Assembly (NCBI GenBank): GCA_035454085.1
Contig: DAOTEJ010000008.1
Location: 1-54,803, forward strand
Direction: 5' to 3'
Source of the DNA: DAOTEJ01 sp035454085
GTDB taxonomy: Bacteria > Pseudomonadota > Gammaproteobacteria > Burkholderiales > Burkholderiaceae_F
DNA: 54,803 nucleotides
The notes under the pieces were generated by a model. That model was given only the letters and a program-made list of their open reading frames with translations, did no database searches and was not told the DNA's origin. Shown here piece after piece: positions 17,785-25,571 of this stretch. Numbering within the stretch: position 1 is the stretch's first letter; every line of letters starts with the position of its first letter. The translations under genes were made by a program, and so were the position numbers.

Positions 17785-18954
17785 ATGAAGATCCCCTTCA
17801 GTTACGTCGCCAGGAACCTGTGGTTCCGCAAGCTGACCACGCTGCTCACCGCCAGCGGCATGGCCCTGGTCGTATTCGTGTTCGCGGCGGTGCTGATGCT
17901 CGACGCGGGGCTCAAGTCCACGCTGGTGTCCACCGGCGCGCCCGACAACGTGGTGGTGATCCGCCAGGGCTCCGAGACCGAGGTGCAAAGCGGCCTGCTG
18001 CGCGACCAGGCGAGCCTGGTCGAGACCGCGCCCGAGGTGGCGCGCGCCCCCGACGGGGCGAGCTCGGCCTCGAAGGAGGTGGTGGTGCTCAACTCGCTGC
18101 CCAAGCGCGAGGACCCCACCAAGCGCAGCAACGTGGTGGTGCGCGGGCTCTCGCCCAAGGGCCTGGCGCTGCGGCCGCAGGTGAAGATCGTGGAGGGCCG
18201 GATGTTCCGGTCCGGGTCGAACGAGATCGTGGTGGGGGCCTCGGTGGCACGGCAATTTGCGGGCGTCGAGGTGGGCCAGCAACTGTCCTTCGCGGGCCGG
18301 CAGTGGACCGTGGTGGGGGTGAGCGACGCGGGCAAGACCGCCTTCGACTCCGAGATCTGGGGCGACGTGGACCAGCTCATGCAGGCCTTCCGGCGAGGCG
18401 CCTACTCGTCGATGATCGCGCGGCTCAACCGTCCCGAGGATTTCGACGCGCTGCGCGCGCGCCTCGACGAGGATCCGAGGCTGAAGGTCACGGTCAAGCG
18501 CGAGCGCCAGTTCTACGAGGATCAAAGCCGCGCCTTGTCGAACTTCATCACCCTGCTGGGCATGGCGCTGTCGGTGATCTTCTCGCTCGGGGCGATGATC
18601 GGCGCGGCGATCACCATGTACGCGGCGGTCGCCACCCGCACCGCCGAGATCGGCACGCTGCGGGCGCTGGGATTCCGGCGCGCCTCGGTGCTGGTGGCCT
18701 TCCTCACCGAAAGCCTGCTGCTGGCGGTGGTGGGCGGGCTGGCGGGGCTCGGGGCGGCGAGCTTCCTCACCGCGATCACCATCTCGACCACCAACTTCCA
18801 GTCCTTCTCGGAGCTCGCGTTCAGCTTCCAGCTCACGCCGCGCATCGTCGTGCAGTCGCTCGCCTTCGCGCTGCTGATGGGCTTGGTGGGCGGCTTCCTG
18901 CCGGCGATCAAGGCGAGCCGCATGAAGATCGTCGATGCGCTGCGGGCGGACTGA
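17785..18954 (+). CDS. ABC exporter permease 2 (FtsX-like)
   Basis: The 389-aa protein shares the layout of permease 1: N-terminal helix (about 18-40), periplasmic domain, and three C-terminal helices (around 252-280, 305-330 and 352-375). TRTAEIGTLRALGFRRASVL is its coupling segment. A TGGAGG ribosome site precedes the ATG by 8 bases. The two permeases are not close copies, so they are probably distinct halves of one transporter rather than a recent duplication. It closes the exporter operon; substrate unknown. Confidence 0.88.
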   Translation: MKIPFSYVARNLWFRKLTTLLTASGMALVVFVFAAVLMLDAGLKSTLVSTGAPDNVVVIRQGSETEVQSGLLRDQASLVETAPEVARAPDGASSASKEVVVLNSLPKREDPTKRSNVVVRGLSPKGLALRPQVKIVEGRMFRSGSNEIVVGASVARQFAGVEVGQQLSFAGRQWTVVGVSDAGKTAFDSEIWGDVDQLMQAFRRGAYSSMIARLNRPEDFDALRARLDEDPRLKVTVKRERQFYEDQSRALSNFITLLGMALSVIFSLGAMIGAAITMYAAVATRTAEIGTLRALGFRRASVLVAFLTESLLLAVVGGLAGLGAASFLTAITISTTNFQSFSELAFSFQLTPRIVVQSLAFALLMGLVGGFLPAIKASRMKIVDALRAD

Positions 18955-19098
18955 GCGCGCCGCCGCGCCGCGCTTGACCACGTCCGGCCGCCCTGCCTGC
19001 GCACGCCGCGGCGGTGTGCACAGCGGCGAAGGCGGGGTAGCATCCGACGCGCCCCGCAGCATTGCATCGGCACTCGAGACCGACACAGGAGACAAGGA

Positions 19099-20052
19099 AT
19101 GAAGAAGCTCATCACCGCGGCCGCGTTCGCCGTGGGCGCCCTCGTCGCGGGCCAGGCCGCGGCGTTCGACACCGTGAAGATCATGATCCCCGCCAACCCT
19201 GGCGGCGGCTTCGACCAGACCGGCCGCAACCTGGGCGCCGCGATGCAGGCCGCCGGCGTGGCCAAGACCGTCACCTTCGAGAACAAGGGGGGCAGCGGCG
19301 GCGTGATCGGCCTGGCGCAGTTCGTCAACAACGACAAGGGCGCGCCCAACGCGCTGATCGTCATGGGCGCGGTCATGGTCGGCGCGATCGAGACCAACCG
19401 GCCGCCTATCACCCTCAAGAACGCCACGCCGATCGCCCGCCTGTTCGGCGACGCGATGGTGGTGGTGGTGCCGGCGAGCTCGAAGATCACCTCGATGAAG
19501 GAGCTGGTGGCCCAGCTCAAGGCCAACCCCGGCTCGGTGAGCTGGAGCGGCGGCTCGCGCGGCTCGATCGACCACATCCTGGCCGCGCTGATCGCCAAGG
19601 AGTCGGGGGTCGATCCGACCAAGGTCAACTACATCCCCTCGGCCGGCGGCGGCGAGTCGGCCGCGGCGATCATCGGCGGGCAGGTCACCGCCGGGCTGGC
19701 GGGCTACTCGGAGTTCGCCCAGCACATCAAGAGCGGCAAGATGCGCGCGCTGGCGGTGAGTTCCTCGGCCAAGCTGCCGGGCGAGGCCACGGCCACGCTC
19801 AAGGAGCAGGGCATCAACATCGAGATCTACAACTGGCGCGGGGTCTACGGTGCGCCGGGCATCACCGAGGCGCAGCAGAAGGCCCTGATCGACGCCGTGG
19901 TCGCGGCCACCAACACGCCCGCATGGAAGGGCGCGCTCGAGAAGAACGACTGGACGCCGCTGGTGCTCACCGGCGCCGACTTCGGCAAGTTCGTCGACGC
20001 CGAGAGCGCCCGTCTGGGTGCGCTGCTCAAGGAAGTGGGCATCGCCAAGTAG
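19099..20052 (+). CDS. tctC: Tripartite tricarboxylate transporter substrate-binding protein (Bug/TctC family)
   Basis: This is the periplasmic receptor of a TctCBA secondary transporter. The 317-aa protein has a classic Sec signal peptide (cleavage likely after GQAAA, about residue 23) and the family pattern: IMIPANPGGGFDQTGRNLGA near the N-terminus, ENKGGSGGVIGLAQF, and SAGGGESAAAIIGGQVTAG in the ligand loop region. A GGAGACAAGGA ribosome region precedes the ATG. tctB and tctA follow, so this is a complete three-component system. Ligand is probably a carboxylate, but Bug proteins vary widely. Confidence 0.93.
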   Translation: MKKLITAAAFAVGALVAGQAAAFDTVKIMIPANPGGGFDQTGRNLGAAMQAAGVAKTVTFENKGGSGGVIGLAQFVNNDKGAPNALIVMGAVMVGAIETNRPPITLKNATPIARLFGDAMVVVVPASSKITSMKELVAQLKANPGSVSWSGGSRGSIDHILAALIAKESGVDPTKVNYIPSAGGGESAAAIIGGQVTAGLAGYSEFAQHIKSGKMRALAVSSSAKLPGEATATLKEQGINIEIYNWRGVYGAPGITEAQQKALIDAVVAATNTPAWKGALEKNDWTPLVLTGADFGKFVDAESARLGALLKEVGIAK

Positions 20053-20148
20053 CGGGACTTCGACCGCGTTCGGGCAGAGGGGAGCGCGCAGACGCTCCTG
20101 TCCCGGGCGGGAGGCCACGCGCGCCGCGCGGCGCGCACGGGAGGCGGC

Positions 20149-20634
20149 GTGGATCTGGCAACGACGGACCGCAAGGTGCAGGCCGCCATCGGCCTGGGCT
20201 TCATCGTGGCCGCGGTGGCCATGGCCGGCCAGACCTTCCTGGTCGATGCCGAGGCCGGCTACGCGGGCATCGGGCCGCGCTTCTTTCCCTTCGCGATCGC
20301 CGCAGGCCTGGGCCTGTGTGGGCTCGGGCTGATCCTGGAGGCGCTGACCGGGGGCTACCGCAACCTGGAAGGCGCGCCCTCGGGCATGAAGCTCGATCGC
20401 GCGGCCAGGCAGGGCCTGGGCTGGATCGTCGGCGGCCTGGTCTTTCAGCTGCTGACCATTCCCTACATCGGCTTCGTGCCCACCAGTGCGGTGCTCTTTA
20501 CCTGCGTGGCGCGTGCCTTCGGGGCGCGCAGCCTGTGGCGCAGCGCGGCGATCGGTGCGCTGATGGCGCTGACCATCTGGGCGATCTTCACGCAACTGCT
20601 GGGCGTGAGCCTGCAGGGCTTCCTGCGCAGCTAG
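20149..20634 (+). CDS. tctB: Tripartite tricarboxylate transporter small membrane subunit TctB
   Basis: TctB is the small four-helix membrane subunit. The 161-aa product starts at GTG 20149 behind GGGAGGCGGC and has hydrophobic segments around 12-29, 48-67, 88-110 and 130-150, with GIGPRFFPFAIAAGL matching the family pattern near helix 2. A 96-bp spacer separates it from tctC, containing no gene. The tctA ribosome site AGGAGG overlaps its stop codon. Confidence 0.88.
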   Translation: MDLATTDRKVQAAIGLGFIVAAVAMAGQTFLVDAEAGYAGIGPRFFPFAIAAGLGLCGLGLILEALTGGYRNLEGAPSGMKLDRAARQGLGWIVGGLVFQLLTIPYIGFVPTSAVLFTCVARAFGARSLWRSAAIGALMALTIWAIFTQLLGVSLQGFLRS

Positions 20635-20643
20635 GAGGACGCG

Positions 20644-22137
20644 ATGGAAGGCCTGAGCGCACTGATGGAGGGCTTCGCCGCAGCGGTGACGCCCATGAAC
20701 CTGCTGTGGGCCTTCGTGGGCGCCACGATCGGCACGGCGATCGGGGTGCTGCCGGGCATCGGGCCGGCGCTGACCATCGCCATGCTGCTGCCCGTGACCG
20801 CGAAGATCGAGCCGACCGGCGCGCTGATCATGTTCGCCGGGGTGTACTACGGCGCGATGTTCGGCGGCTCGACCACCTCGATCTTGCTCAACACGCCGGG
20901 CGAGTCTGCCTCGCTGGTCACGGCGCTGGAGGGCAACGCCATGGCCAAGCGCGGTCAGGCGGCCGCAGCGCTGGCCACTGCGGCCATCGGCTCGTTCCTG
21001 GCCGGCACGGTGGCCACCCTGCTGTTGTCGCTGTTCGCGCCCTACCTGGTGGACGTGGCGCTGAAGTTCGGACCGGCGGAGTACTTCGCGATCATGGTGC
21101 TGGCCTTCACCACCGTGTCGGCGCTGATGGGCAAGTCGGCGCTGCGCGGCATGACCAGCCTGTTTGCCGGGCTGGCGGTGGGCATGGTGGGCATCGAAGC
21201 CACCACCGGCCAGGCGCGCTTCACCGTGGGGCTCATGGAGCTGACCGACGGCATCGACGTGGTGCTGGTGGCGGTGGGGCTCTTCGCGGTGGGCGAGGCG
21301 CTCTACAACGTGATCTACGAGCGCGAGGGCAGCGCCGTGGTGCAAAAGCTCAAGGGCTCGATGTTGATGACCCGCGAGCAGTGGGCGAGGTCCTGGAAGC
21401 CGTGGTTGCGCGGCACCTTGATCGGCTTTCCGTTCGGCTCGATTCCGGCGGGTGGGGCCGAGATCCCGACCTTCCTGTCCTACTCGCTCGAGAAGAAGCT
21501 TTCGAAGCATCCCGAGGAGTTCGGCAAGGGCGCGATCGAGGGCGTGGCCGGCCCGGAGGCGACCAACAACGCCGCCGCCACCGGCACCCTGGTGCCGCTG
21601 CTGACGCTCGGGATTCCAACCACGGCCACCGCGGCGATGCTGCTCGCGGCCTTCCAGAACTACAACCTGCAGCCCGGGCCGCTGCTGTTCGAGATGAACC
21701 CGGCGCTGGTGTGGGGCCTGATCGCCAGCCTGTACATCGGCAACCTGATGCTGCTGGTGCTGAACCTGCCGCTGGCGGGCGTGTGGGCGCGCCTGCTCGC
21801 GATCCCGCGGCCCATGCTGTACGCCGGCATCCTGGTGTTCGCGGCGCTGGGGGCCTACACGCTGCGGCAGTCGACCTTCGACCTGGCTCTGCTGCTGCTG
21901 ATCGGGCTGCTCGGCGTGGCGATGCGGCGCTACGACTTTCCGACCGCGCCGGTGATCGTGGGGATGATCCTTGGCCCGCTGGCCGAGAAGAACTTCCGCA
22001 ACGCGCTGTCGATCAGCCAGGGCGACTTCAGTGTGTTCGCCACGCGGCCGATCGCCGCCACCATCCTGGTCATCGCGCTGGCCGTGGTGCTGGTGCCGCG
22101 GCTGACCCGGGTGCGGTTTGGCCACGCTGACGATTGA
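20644..22137 (+). CDS. tctA: Tripartite tricarboxylate transporter large permease TctA
   Basis: TctA is the main transport channel, with about 11-12 membrane helices. The 497-aa protein has the diagnostic GVLPGIGPALTIAMLLP (about 35-52), the motif MFAGVYYGAMFGGSTTSILL followed by NTPGE (about 61-85), and the second-half repeat FGSIPAGGAEIPTFLSYSLE. This inverted-repeat pair is the TctA signature. A perfect AGGAGG ribosome site, overlapping the tctB stop, precedes the ATG. It ends the operon; no terminator is visible, but a CRP-like site begins 22 bp later. Confidence 0.95.
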   Translation: MEGLSALMEGFAAAVTPMNLLWAFVGATIGTAIGVLPGIGPALTIAMLLPVTAKIEPTGALIMFAGVYYGAMFGGSTTSILLNTPGESASLVTALEGNAMAKRGQAAAALATAAIGSFLAGTVATLLLSLFAPYLVDVALKFGPAEYFAIMVLAFTTVSALMGKSALRGMTSLFAGLAVGMVGIEATTGQARFTVGLMELTDGIDVVLVAVGLFAVGEALYNVIYEREGSAVVQKLKGSMLMTREQWARSWKPWLRGTLIGFPFGSIPAGGAEIPTFLSYSLEKKLSKHPEEFGKGAIEGVAGPEATNNAAATGTLVPLLTLGIPTTATAAMLLAAFQNYNLQPGPLLFEMNPALVWGLIASLYIGNLMLLVLNLPLAGVWARLLAIPRPMLYAGILVFAALGAYTLRQSTFDLALLLLIGLLGVAMRRYDFPTAPVIVGMILGPLAEKNFRNALSISQGDFSVFATRPIAATILVIALAVVLVPRLTRVRFGHADD

Positions 22138-22408
22138 AGGGCGCCACCGGCGCGGCAATGTGACCCAACTCACACTGCCACAAGCCGCGCAAGGCGCGCC
22201 GCCCATCCAAGTGCCCGAAGCGGGGTGAACGCTGGTCAGCCAGGGTTCGGGTCGGCTAGCTTGGCGCCGCAGTCGATAAGGGCTGATGGATTTCGATAGA
22301 CCGCCGCTACTCCTGCCGTACCTGTCGCGCAGTTCCCACCGAAAGCCTGCAGCACATCGCACGCGCGCCGCGGGCGCCTCCCGCGCCAATCAGTTCGAGG
22401 TCACATCA
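22138..22408. promoter_or_regulatory. tctA / csp intergenic region with a CRP-like site at 22159-22174
   Basis: TGTGA-CCCAAC-TCACA (22159-22174) is a perfect match to the CRP half-site pair TGTGA-N6-TCACA. The rest of the 271-bp spacer is a long leader for the cold-shock gene. I see no convincing -10/-35 pair and no cold-box I can defend. Confidence 0.5.
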
Positions 22409-22615
22409 ATGCCGACGGGTATCGTGAAGTGGTTCAACGAAACCAAGGGTTTCGGGTTTATCAAACCGGATGACGGGGGCGCCGATCTTTTCGCCCACTA
22501 CTCTGGTATCAAGTCCAAGGGCTTCCGTACGCTCAAGGAAAACCAGCGCGTGGAGTATCAGGTGCAGCAGGGACAAAAAGGCCCCCAGGCGGTCGAGATC
22601 GTTCCGCTCGACTGA
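22409..22615 (+). CDS. Cold-shock domain protein (CspA family)
   Basis: The 68-aa protein is a single cold-shock OB fold that binds single-stranded RNA/DNA and melts RNA structure. It has RNP1 as KGFGFIKPDDGG and RNP2 as DLFAHYSGI, where the usual form is VFVHFSAI. The Tyr-for-Phe in RNP2 is a mild variation. The ATG at 22409 follows GAGG by 9 bases. The open frame extends to 22286 but those codons do not look like protein. The long leader is typical of csp genes. A strong terminator follows. Confidence 0.95.
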   Translation: MPTGIVKWFNETKGFGFIKPDDGGADLFAHYSGIKSKGFRTLKENQRVEYQVQQGQKGPQAVEIVPLD

Positions 22616-22637
22616 GGTCCTTGCCGCGCAAAGCCCG

Positions 22638-22666
22638 GGCCCGCCCTGCGCGGGCCATTGTTTTTT
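22638..22666 (+). terminator. Intrinsic terminator after csp
   Basis: GGCCCGC (22638-22644), loop CCTGC, GCGGGCC (22650-22656), then ATTGTTTTTT. Confidence 0.85.
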
Positions 22667-22715
22667 GTGCGGCGCACCCTTGCCCGAGTCGGCAAGCTTG
22701 GGGCGCCGCCGCGTT

Positions 22716-22738
22716 GGCCACGTGGCCGAGGGTATGAT
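22716..22738 (+). promoter_or_regulatory. Candidate pckG promoter and operator
   Basis: The perfect 12-bp palindrome GGCCACGTGGCC (22716-22727) ends 5 bases before TATGAT (22733-22738), a near-consensus -10. No good -35 is present, so the palindrome occupies the place of the -35 and could bind an activator or repressor. The ATG of pckG is about 140 bp further on. Confidence 0.4.
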
Positions 22739-22886
22739 TCGGACCCCATTTGGCGCCGAGGGCAGCGGCCACCAGCCACGCCCCGCCGCCGCCGCCAGAC
22801 GCGGTTGTCACCCCGGCCCGCCCGGGCCCAGGAAACAGCGCCGCCCGCCGCCCGGTCGAGGCGAGCGCGATCGAGGAGGCTCTTGA

Positions 22887-24722
22887 ATGAGCGCAGTGCC
22901 TACGGAACCGGCTCTCAACGTTCCGCCCTATGTTCGCCACCGCAAGCTGATCGAGTGGGTGGGCGAGATCGCGCGCCTGACGCAGCCGGACCAGATCGTG
23001 TGGTGTGACGGGTCGCGCGAGGAGTACGACCGCTTGTGCCAGCAGATGGTCGATGCCGGCACCTTCCGGCGCCTGAACCCGGCCAAGCGCCCCGACTCCT
23101 ATCTGTGCCTGTCCGACCCGTCCGACGTGGCGCGCGTCGAGGACCGGACCTTCATCTGCTCCGACACCAAGGAAGAGGCGGGGCCGACCAACAACTGGAT
23201 GGCGCCGGCCGAGATGCGCGGCATCCTGGGGGGTTTGTTCAAGGGTTGCATGCGCGGCCGCACGATGTACGTGGTGCCGTTCTCGATGGGCCCCATCGGC
23301 AGCCCGATCGCGCACATCGGCGTGGAGCTGTCGGACAGCCCCTATGTGGTGGTCAACATGCGCATCATGACCCGCATGGGCCGTGCGGTGTTCGACGTGC
23401 TGGGCGATGACGGGGCCTTCGTGCCCTGCGTGCACTCGGTGGGCAAGCCGCTCGCAAAGGGCGAGGCCGACGTCGCCTGGCCGTGCAATCCGACCAAGTA
23501 CATCGTGCACTTCCCCAGGTCGCGCGAGATCTGGAGCTTTGGCTCGGGCTACGGGGGCAATGCGCTGCTGGGCAAGAAGTGCTTCGCGCTGCGCATCGCA
23601 TCGACCATGGGCCGGGACCAGGGCTGGCTGGCCGAACACATGCTGATCCTCGCGGTCACGACCCCCGAAGGCAGGAAGTACCACGTGGCCGCGGCGTTCC
23701 CGTCGGCCTGTGGCAAGACCAACTTCGCGATGCTGATTCCGCCCGCCGCGTTCAACGGCTGGAAGGTCACGACGGTCGGCGAGGACATCGCCTGGATCAA
23801 GCCGCACAAGGATGGGCGTCTGTACGCGATCAACCCCGAGGCGGGCTGCTTCGGCGTGGCGCCGGGCACCTCGCACAAGACCAACCACAACGCGATGGCG
23901 ATGCTGCACAGCGACGTCATCTACACCAACGTCGCGCTGACCGACGATGGCGACGTGTGGTGGGAGGGCATGGGGGAGCCGCCCGCGCATCTGACGGACT
24001 GGCAGGGCAAGGACTGGACGCCGGACTGCGGCCGCAAGGCGGCGCACCCGAACGCCCGCTTCACGGTGGCCGCGAGCCAGTGCCCCTCGATCGACCCCGA
24101 TTGGGAGGACCCGGACGGCGTGCCGATCGACGCCTTTGTATTCGGCGGTCGGCGCTCGACCACCGTGCCCCTGGTGACCGAGGCGCGCGACTGGACCGAG
24201 GGCGTCTACATGGCGGCCACCATGGGCTCCGAGACCACGGCCGCGGCCGCCGGTGCGCAAGGCGTGCTGCGCCGCGACCCGTTCGCCATGCTGCCTTTCT
24301 GCGGCTACAACATGGCCGAGCACTTTGCCCACTGGCTCGAACTCGGCGCGAAGCTCGAGGCGGCCGGCACGCCGCTTCCCAAGATCTTTTGCGTCAACTG
24401 GTTCCGCACCGACGCCAATGGCAAGTTCGTCTGGCCCGGCTTCGGCGAGAACATGCGCGTGCTCGAGTGGATGATCGAGCGCATCGAGAACCGCGGCGCG
24501 GGTAGCGAGCACGTGTTCGGTGTCAGTCCGCGCTATGAGGATCTGAACTGGACGGGGCTGGACTTCGGTCCGCAGCAGTTCCAGGCGGTGAGCGCAGTCG
24601 ACCGGCAGGAGTGGGACAAGGAACTGGCCTTGCACGGCGAGTTCTTCCAGACGCTCGCGCACGGGCTGCCCGCGGCGCTGCAGGAGACTCGCGAGCGCAT
24701 GCGTTCGCGGCTCGGCGGCTGA
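22887..24722 (+). CDS. pckG: Phosphoenolpyruvate carboxykinase (GTP)
   Basis: PEPCK converts oxaloacetate and GTP to phosphoenolpyruvate, CO2 and GDP, the entry step of gluconeogenesis. The 611-aa protein has the GTP-type kinase motif FPSACGKTN (271-279), with the cysteine characteristic of GTP enzymes, and preceding KKCFALRIAS. VGEDIAWIKPHKDGRLYAIN carries metal-binding Asp, and FVFGGRRSTTVPLV is the nucleotide-region signature. Length matches the family (about 600-620). A GAGGAGG ribosome site precedes ATG 22887. It stands alone between terminators. It would let the cell grow on organic acids of the kind the Tct and Liv systems may import; that link is inferred. Confidence 0.97.
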   Translation: MSAVPTEPALNVPPYVRHRKLIEWVGEIARLTQPDQIVWCDGSREEYDRLCQQMVDAGTFRRLNPAKRPDSYLCLSDPSDVARVEDRTFICSDTKEEAGPTNNWMAPAEMRGILGGLFKGCMRGRTMYVVPFSMGPIGSPIAHIGVELSDSPYVVVNMRIMTRMGRAVFDVLGDDGAFVPCVHSVGKPLAKGEADVAWPCNPTKYIVHFPRSREIWSFGSGYGGNALLGKKCFALRIASTMGRDQGWLAEHMLILAVTTPEGRKYHVAAAFPSACGKTNFAMLIPPAAFNGWKVTTVGEDIAWIKPHKDGRLYAINPEAGCFGVAPGTSHKTNHNAMAMLHSDVIYTNVALTDDGDVWWEGMGEPPAHLTDWQGKDWTPDCGRKAAHPNARFTVAASQCPSIDPDWEDPDGVPIDAFVFGGRRSTTVPLVTEARDWTEGVYMAATMGSETTAAAAGAQGVLRRDPFAMLPFCGYNMAEHFAHWLELGAKLEAAGTPLPKIFCVNWFRTDANGKFVWPGFGENMRVLEWMIERIENRGAGSEHVFGVSPRYEDLNWTGLDFGPQQFQAVSAVDRQEWDKELALHGEFFQTLAHGLPAALQETRERMRSRLGG

Positions 24723-24741
24723 GTCGCCGAAGCAGCAAAAA

Positions 24742-24768
24742 GGGGCCGCGCAAGCGGCCCCTTCTCTT
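24742..24768. terminator. Bidirectional terminator between pckG and tetR
   Basis: GGGGCCGC (24742-24749), loop GCAA, GCGGCCCC (24754-24761), then TTCTCTTT. On the other strand the stem is followed by CTTTTTGC, so it can also end the converging tetR transcript. Confidence 0.85.
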
Positions 24769-24795
24769 TGGGAGGTGGCGGACGGGCGCCTGCGC

Positions 24796-25410
24796 CTAGG
24801 CGCGGGTGCAAAGGCCGTCGAAGCAGGCGCGCAGCATCAGTTCGATCACCTCGTCGTCGGTGTGCTGCCCCGACAGCCGCATGAAGTCCAGCACCGGGTC
24901 GCAGGTGCGGGCGAAGACCGTGTACAGCACGAACTCCGGCGGCAGGCCCGGCTCCACCGCGCGCTTGCGTTGCGCCTCGTCGATCCACGCGCCCATCTTG
25001 TCGCTGACCTCCATCAGGCGGTCCATGTAGCGCTTGTCGTGCGCCAGCGCCTCGCGCAGGCTCGATCGCGTGGAGGGCAGCAGCGGCATGCGGCCCGCGA
25101 TGCGCAGGCCGAGCGCCCAGCGCAGCACCGCCCGGAGCTTGGCCAGGGGAGCCGCCGCGGGCGGCTGGGCGGCGATCACGGCGAGCGTCTCGTCGAGCAG
25201 GCGCACCAGGGCGGCGGCCGCGAGCGCGTCCTTCGACGGGAAGTGCTTGTACAGGCTGGCCTTGGACATGCCGACGTAGGAGGCAACCTCGTCGACCGTC
25301 ATCAGGTCGAAGCCCTTTTCGGCGAGCAGGGCATTGACCGCGACGAGGATGGCGTCCTCGCGCAGGCGGGCGGTCTGATCCTTGATCGAGAGCCGGGGCG
25401 CAGTGGGCAT
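24796..25410 (-). CDS. TetR/AcrR-family transcriptional repressor
   Basis: The 204-aa protein has the TetR N-terminal helix-turn-helix (about 15-62; TVDEVASYVGMSKASLYKHF, then PSKDAL) and a C-terminal ligand domain. The start is ATG 25408-25410. No Shine-Dalgarno sequence is visible, and the best promoter would start transcription at the ATG itself, so the message may be leaderless. It faces the DUF4397 lipoprotein gene across a 161-bp spacer holding two ACCNNNNGGT dyads, which are likely operators for itself and possibly its neighbour. Confidence 0.9.
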   Translation of the reverse strand: MPTAPRLSIKDQTARLREDAILVAVNALLAEKGFDLMTVDEVASYVGMSKASLYKHFPSKDALAAAALVRLLDETLAVIAAQPPAAAPLAKLRAVLRWALGLRIAGRMPLLPSTRSSLREALAHDKRYMDRLMEVSDKMGAWIDEAQRKRAVEPGLPPEFVLYTVFARTCDPVLDFMRLSGQHTDDEVIELMLRACFDGLCTRA

Positions 25411-25417
25411 GCGAGGG

Positions 25418-25447
25418 ATAGTACTAGCTAGTCGCCAGGGTGACCAA
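25418..25447 (-). promoter_or_regulatory. tetR promoter, predicted leaderless start
   Basis: On the minus strand TTGGTC (25447-25442), an 18-bp spacer and TACTAT (25423-25418) form a fair sigma-70 promoter. Seven bases after the -10 comes the tetR ATG. The palindrome ACTAGCTAGT (25423-25432) sits in the spacer against the -10. Confidence 0.5.
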
Positions 25448-25486
25448 TCGGTTTATTCTCTGGGCGCAAGAAAACCGTACGGTTTT
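25443..25486. promoter_or_regulatory. Candidate TetR operators
   Basis: ACC-AATC-GGT (25443-25452) overlaps the tetR -35. ACC-GTAC-GGT (25474-25483) lies inside the perfect 16-bp palindrome AAAACCGTACGGTTTT (25471-25486). The two are 31 bp apart, about three helical turns, allowing cooperative binding on one face. Confidence 0.5.
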
Positions 25487-25571
25487 GTGCAAACCGGCCA
25501 GCCAGATCGCGGCCCTGTCCCAACCGACCTGCTTCTACGTCTGGCGCGACCACGCGCCTGGGAGGATTCAG

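Noticed and set aside
22716..22727. GGCCACGTGGCC as a third parS site
   Set aside because: It shares only the CACGTG core; the parS flanks GTT and AAC are absent.
22533..24662. 709-codon minus-strand frame over pckG
   Set aside because: Antisense to a clearly coding PEP carboxykinase gene.
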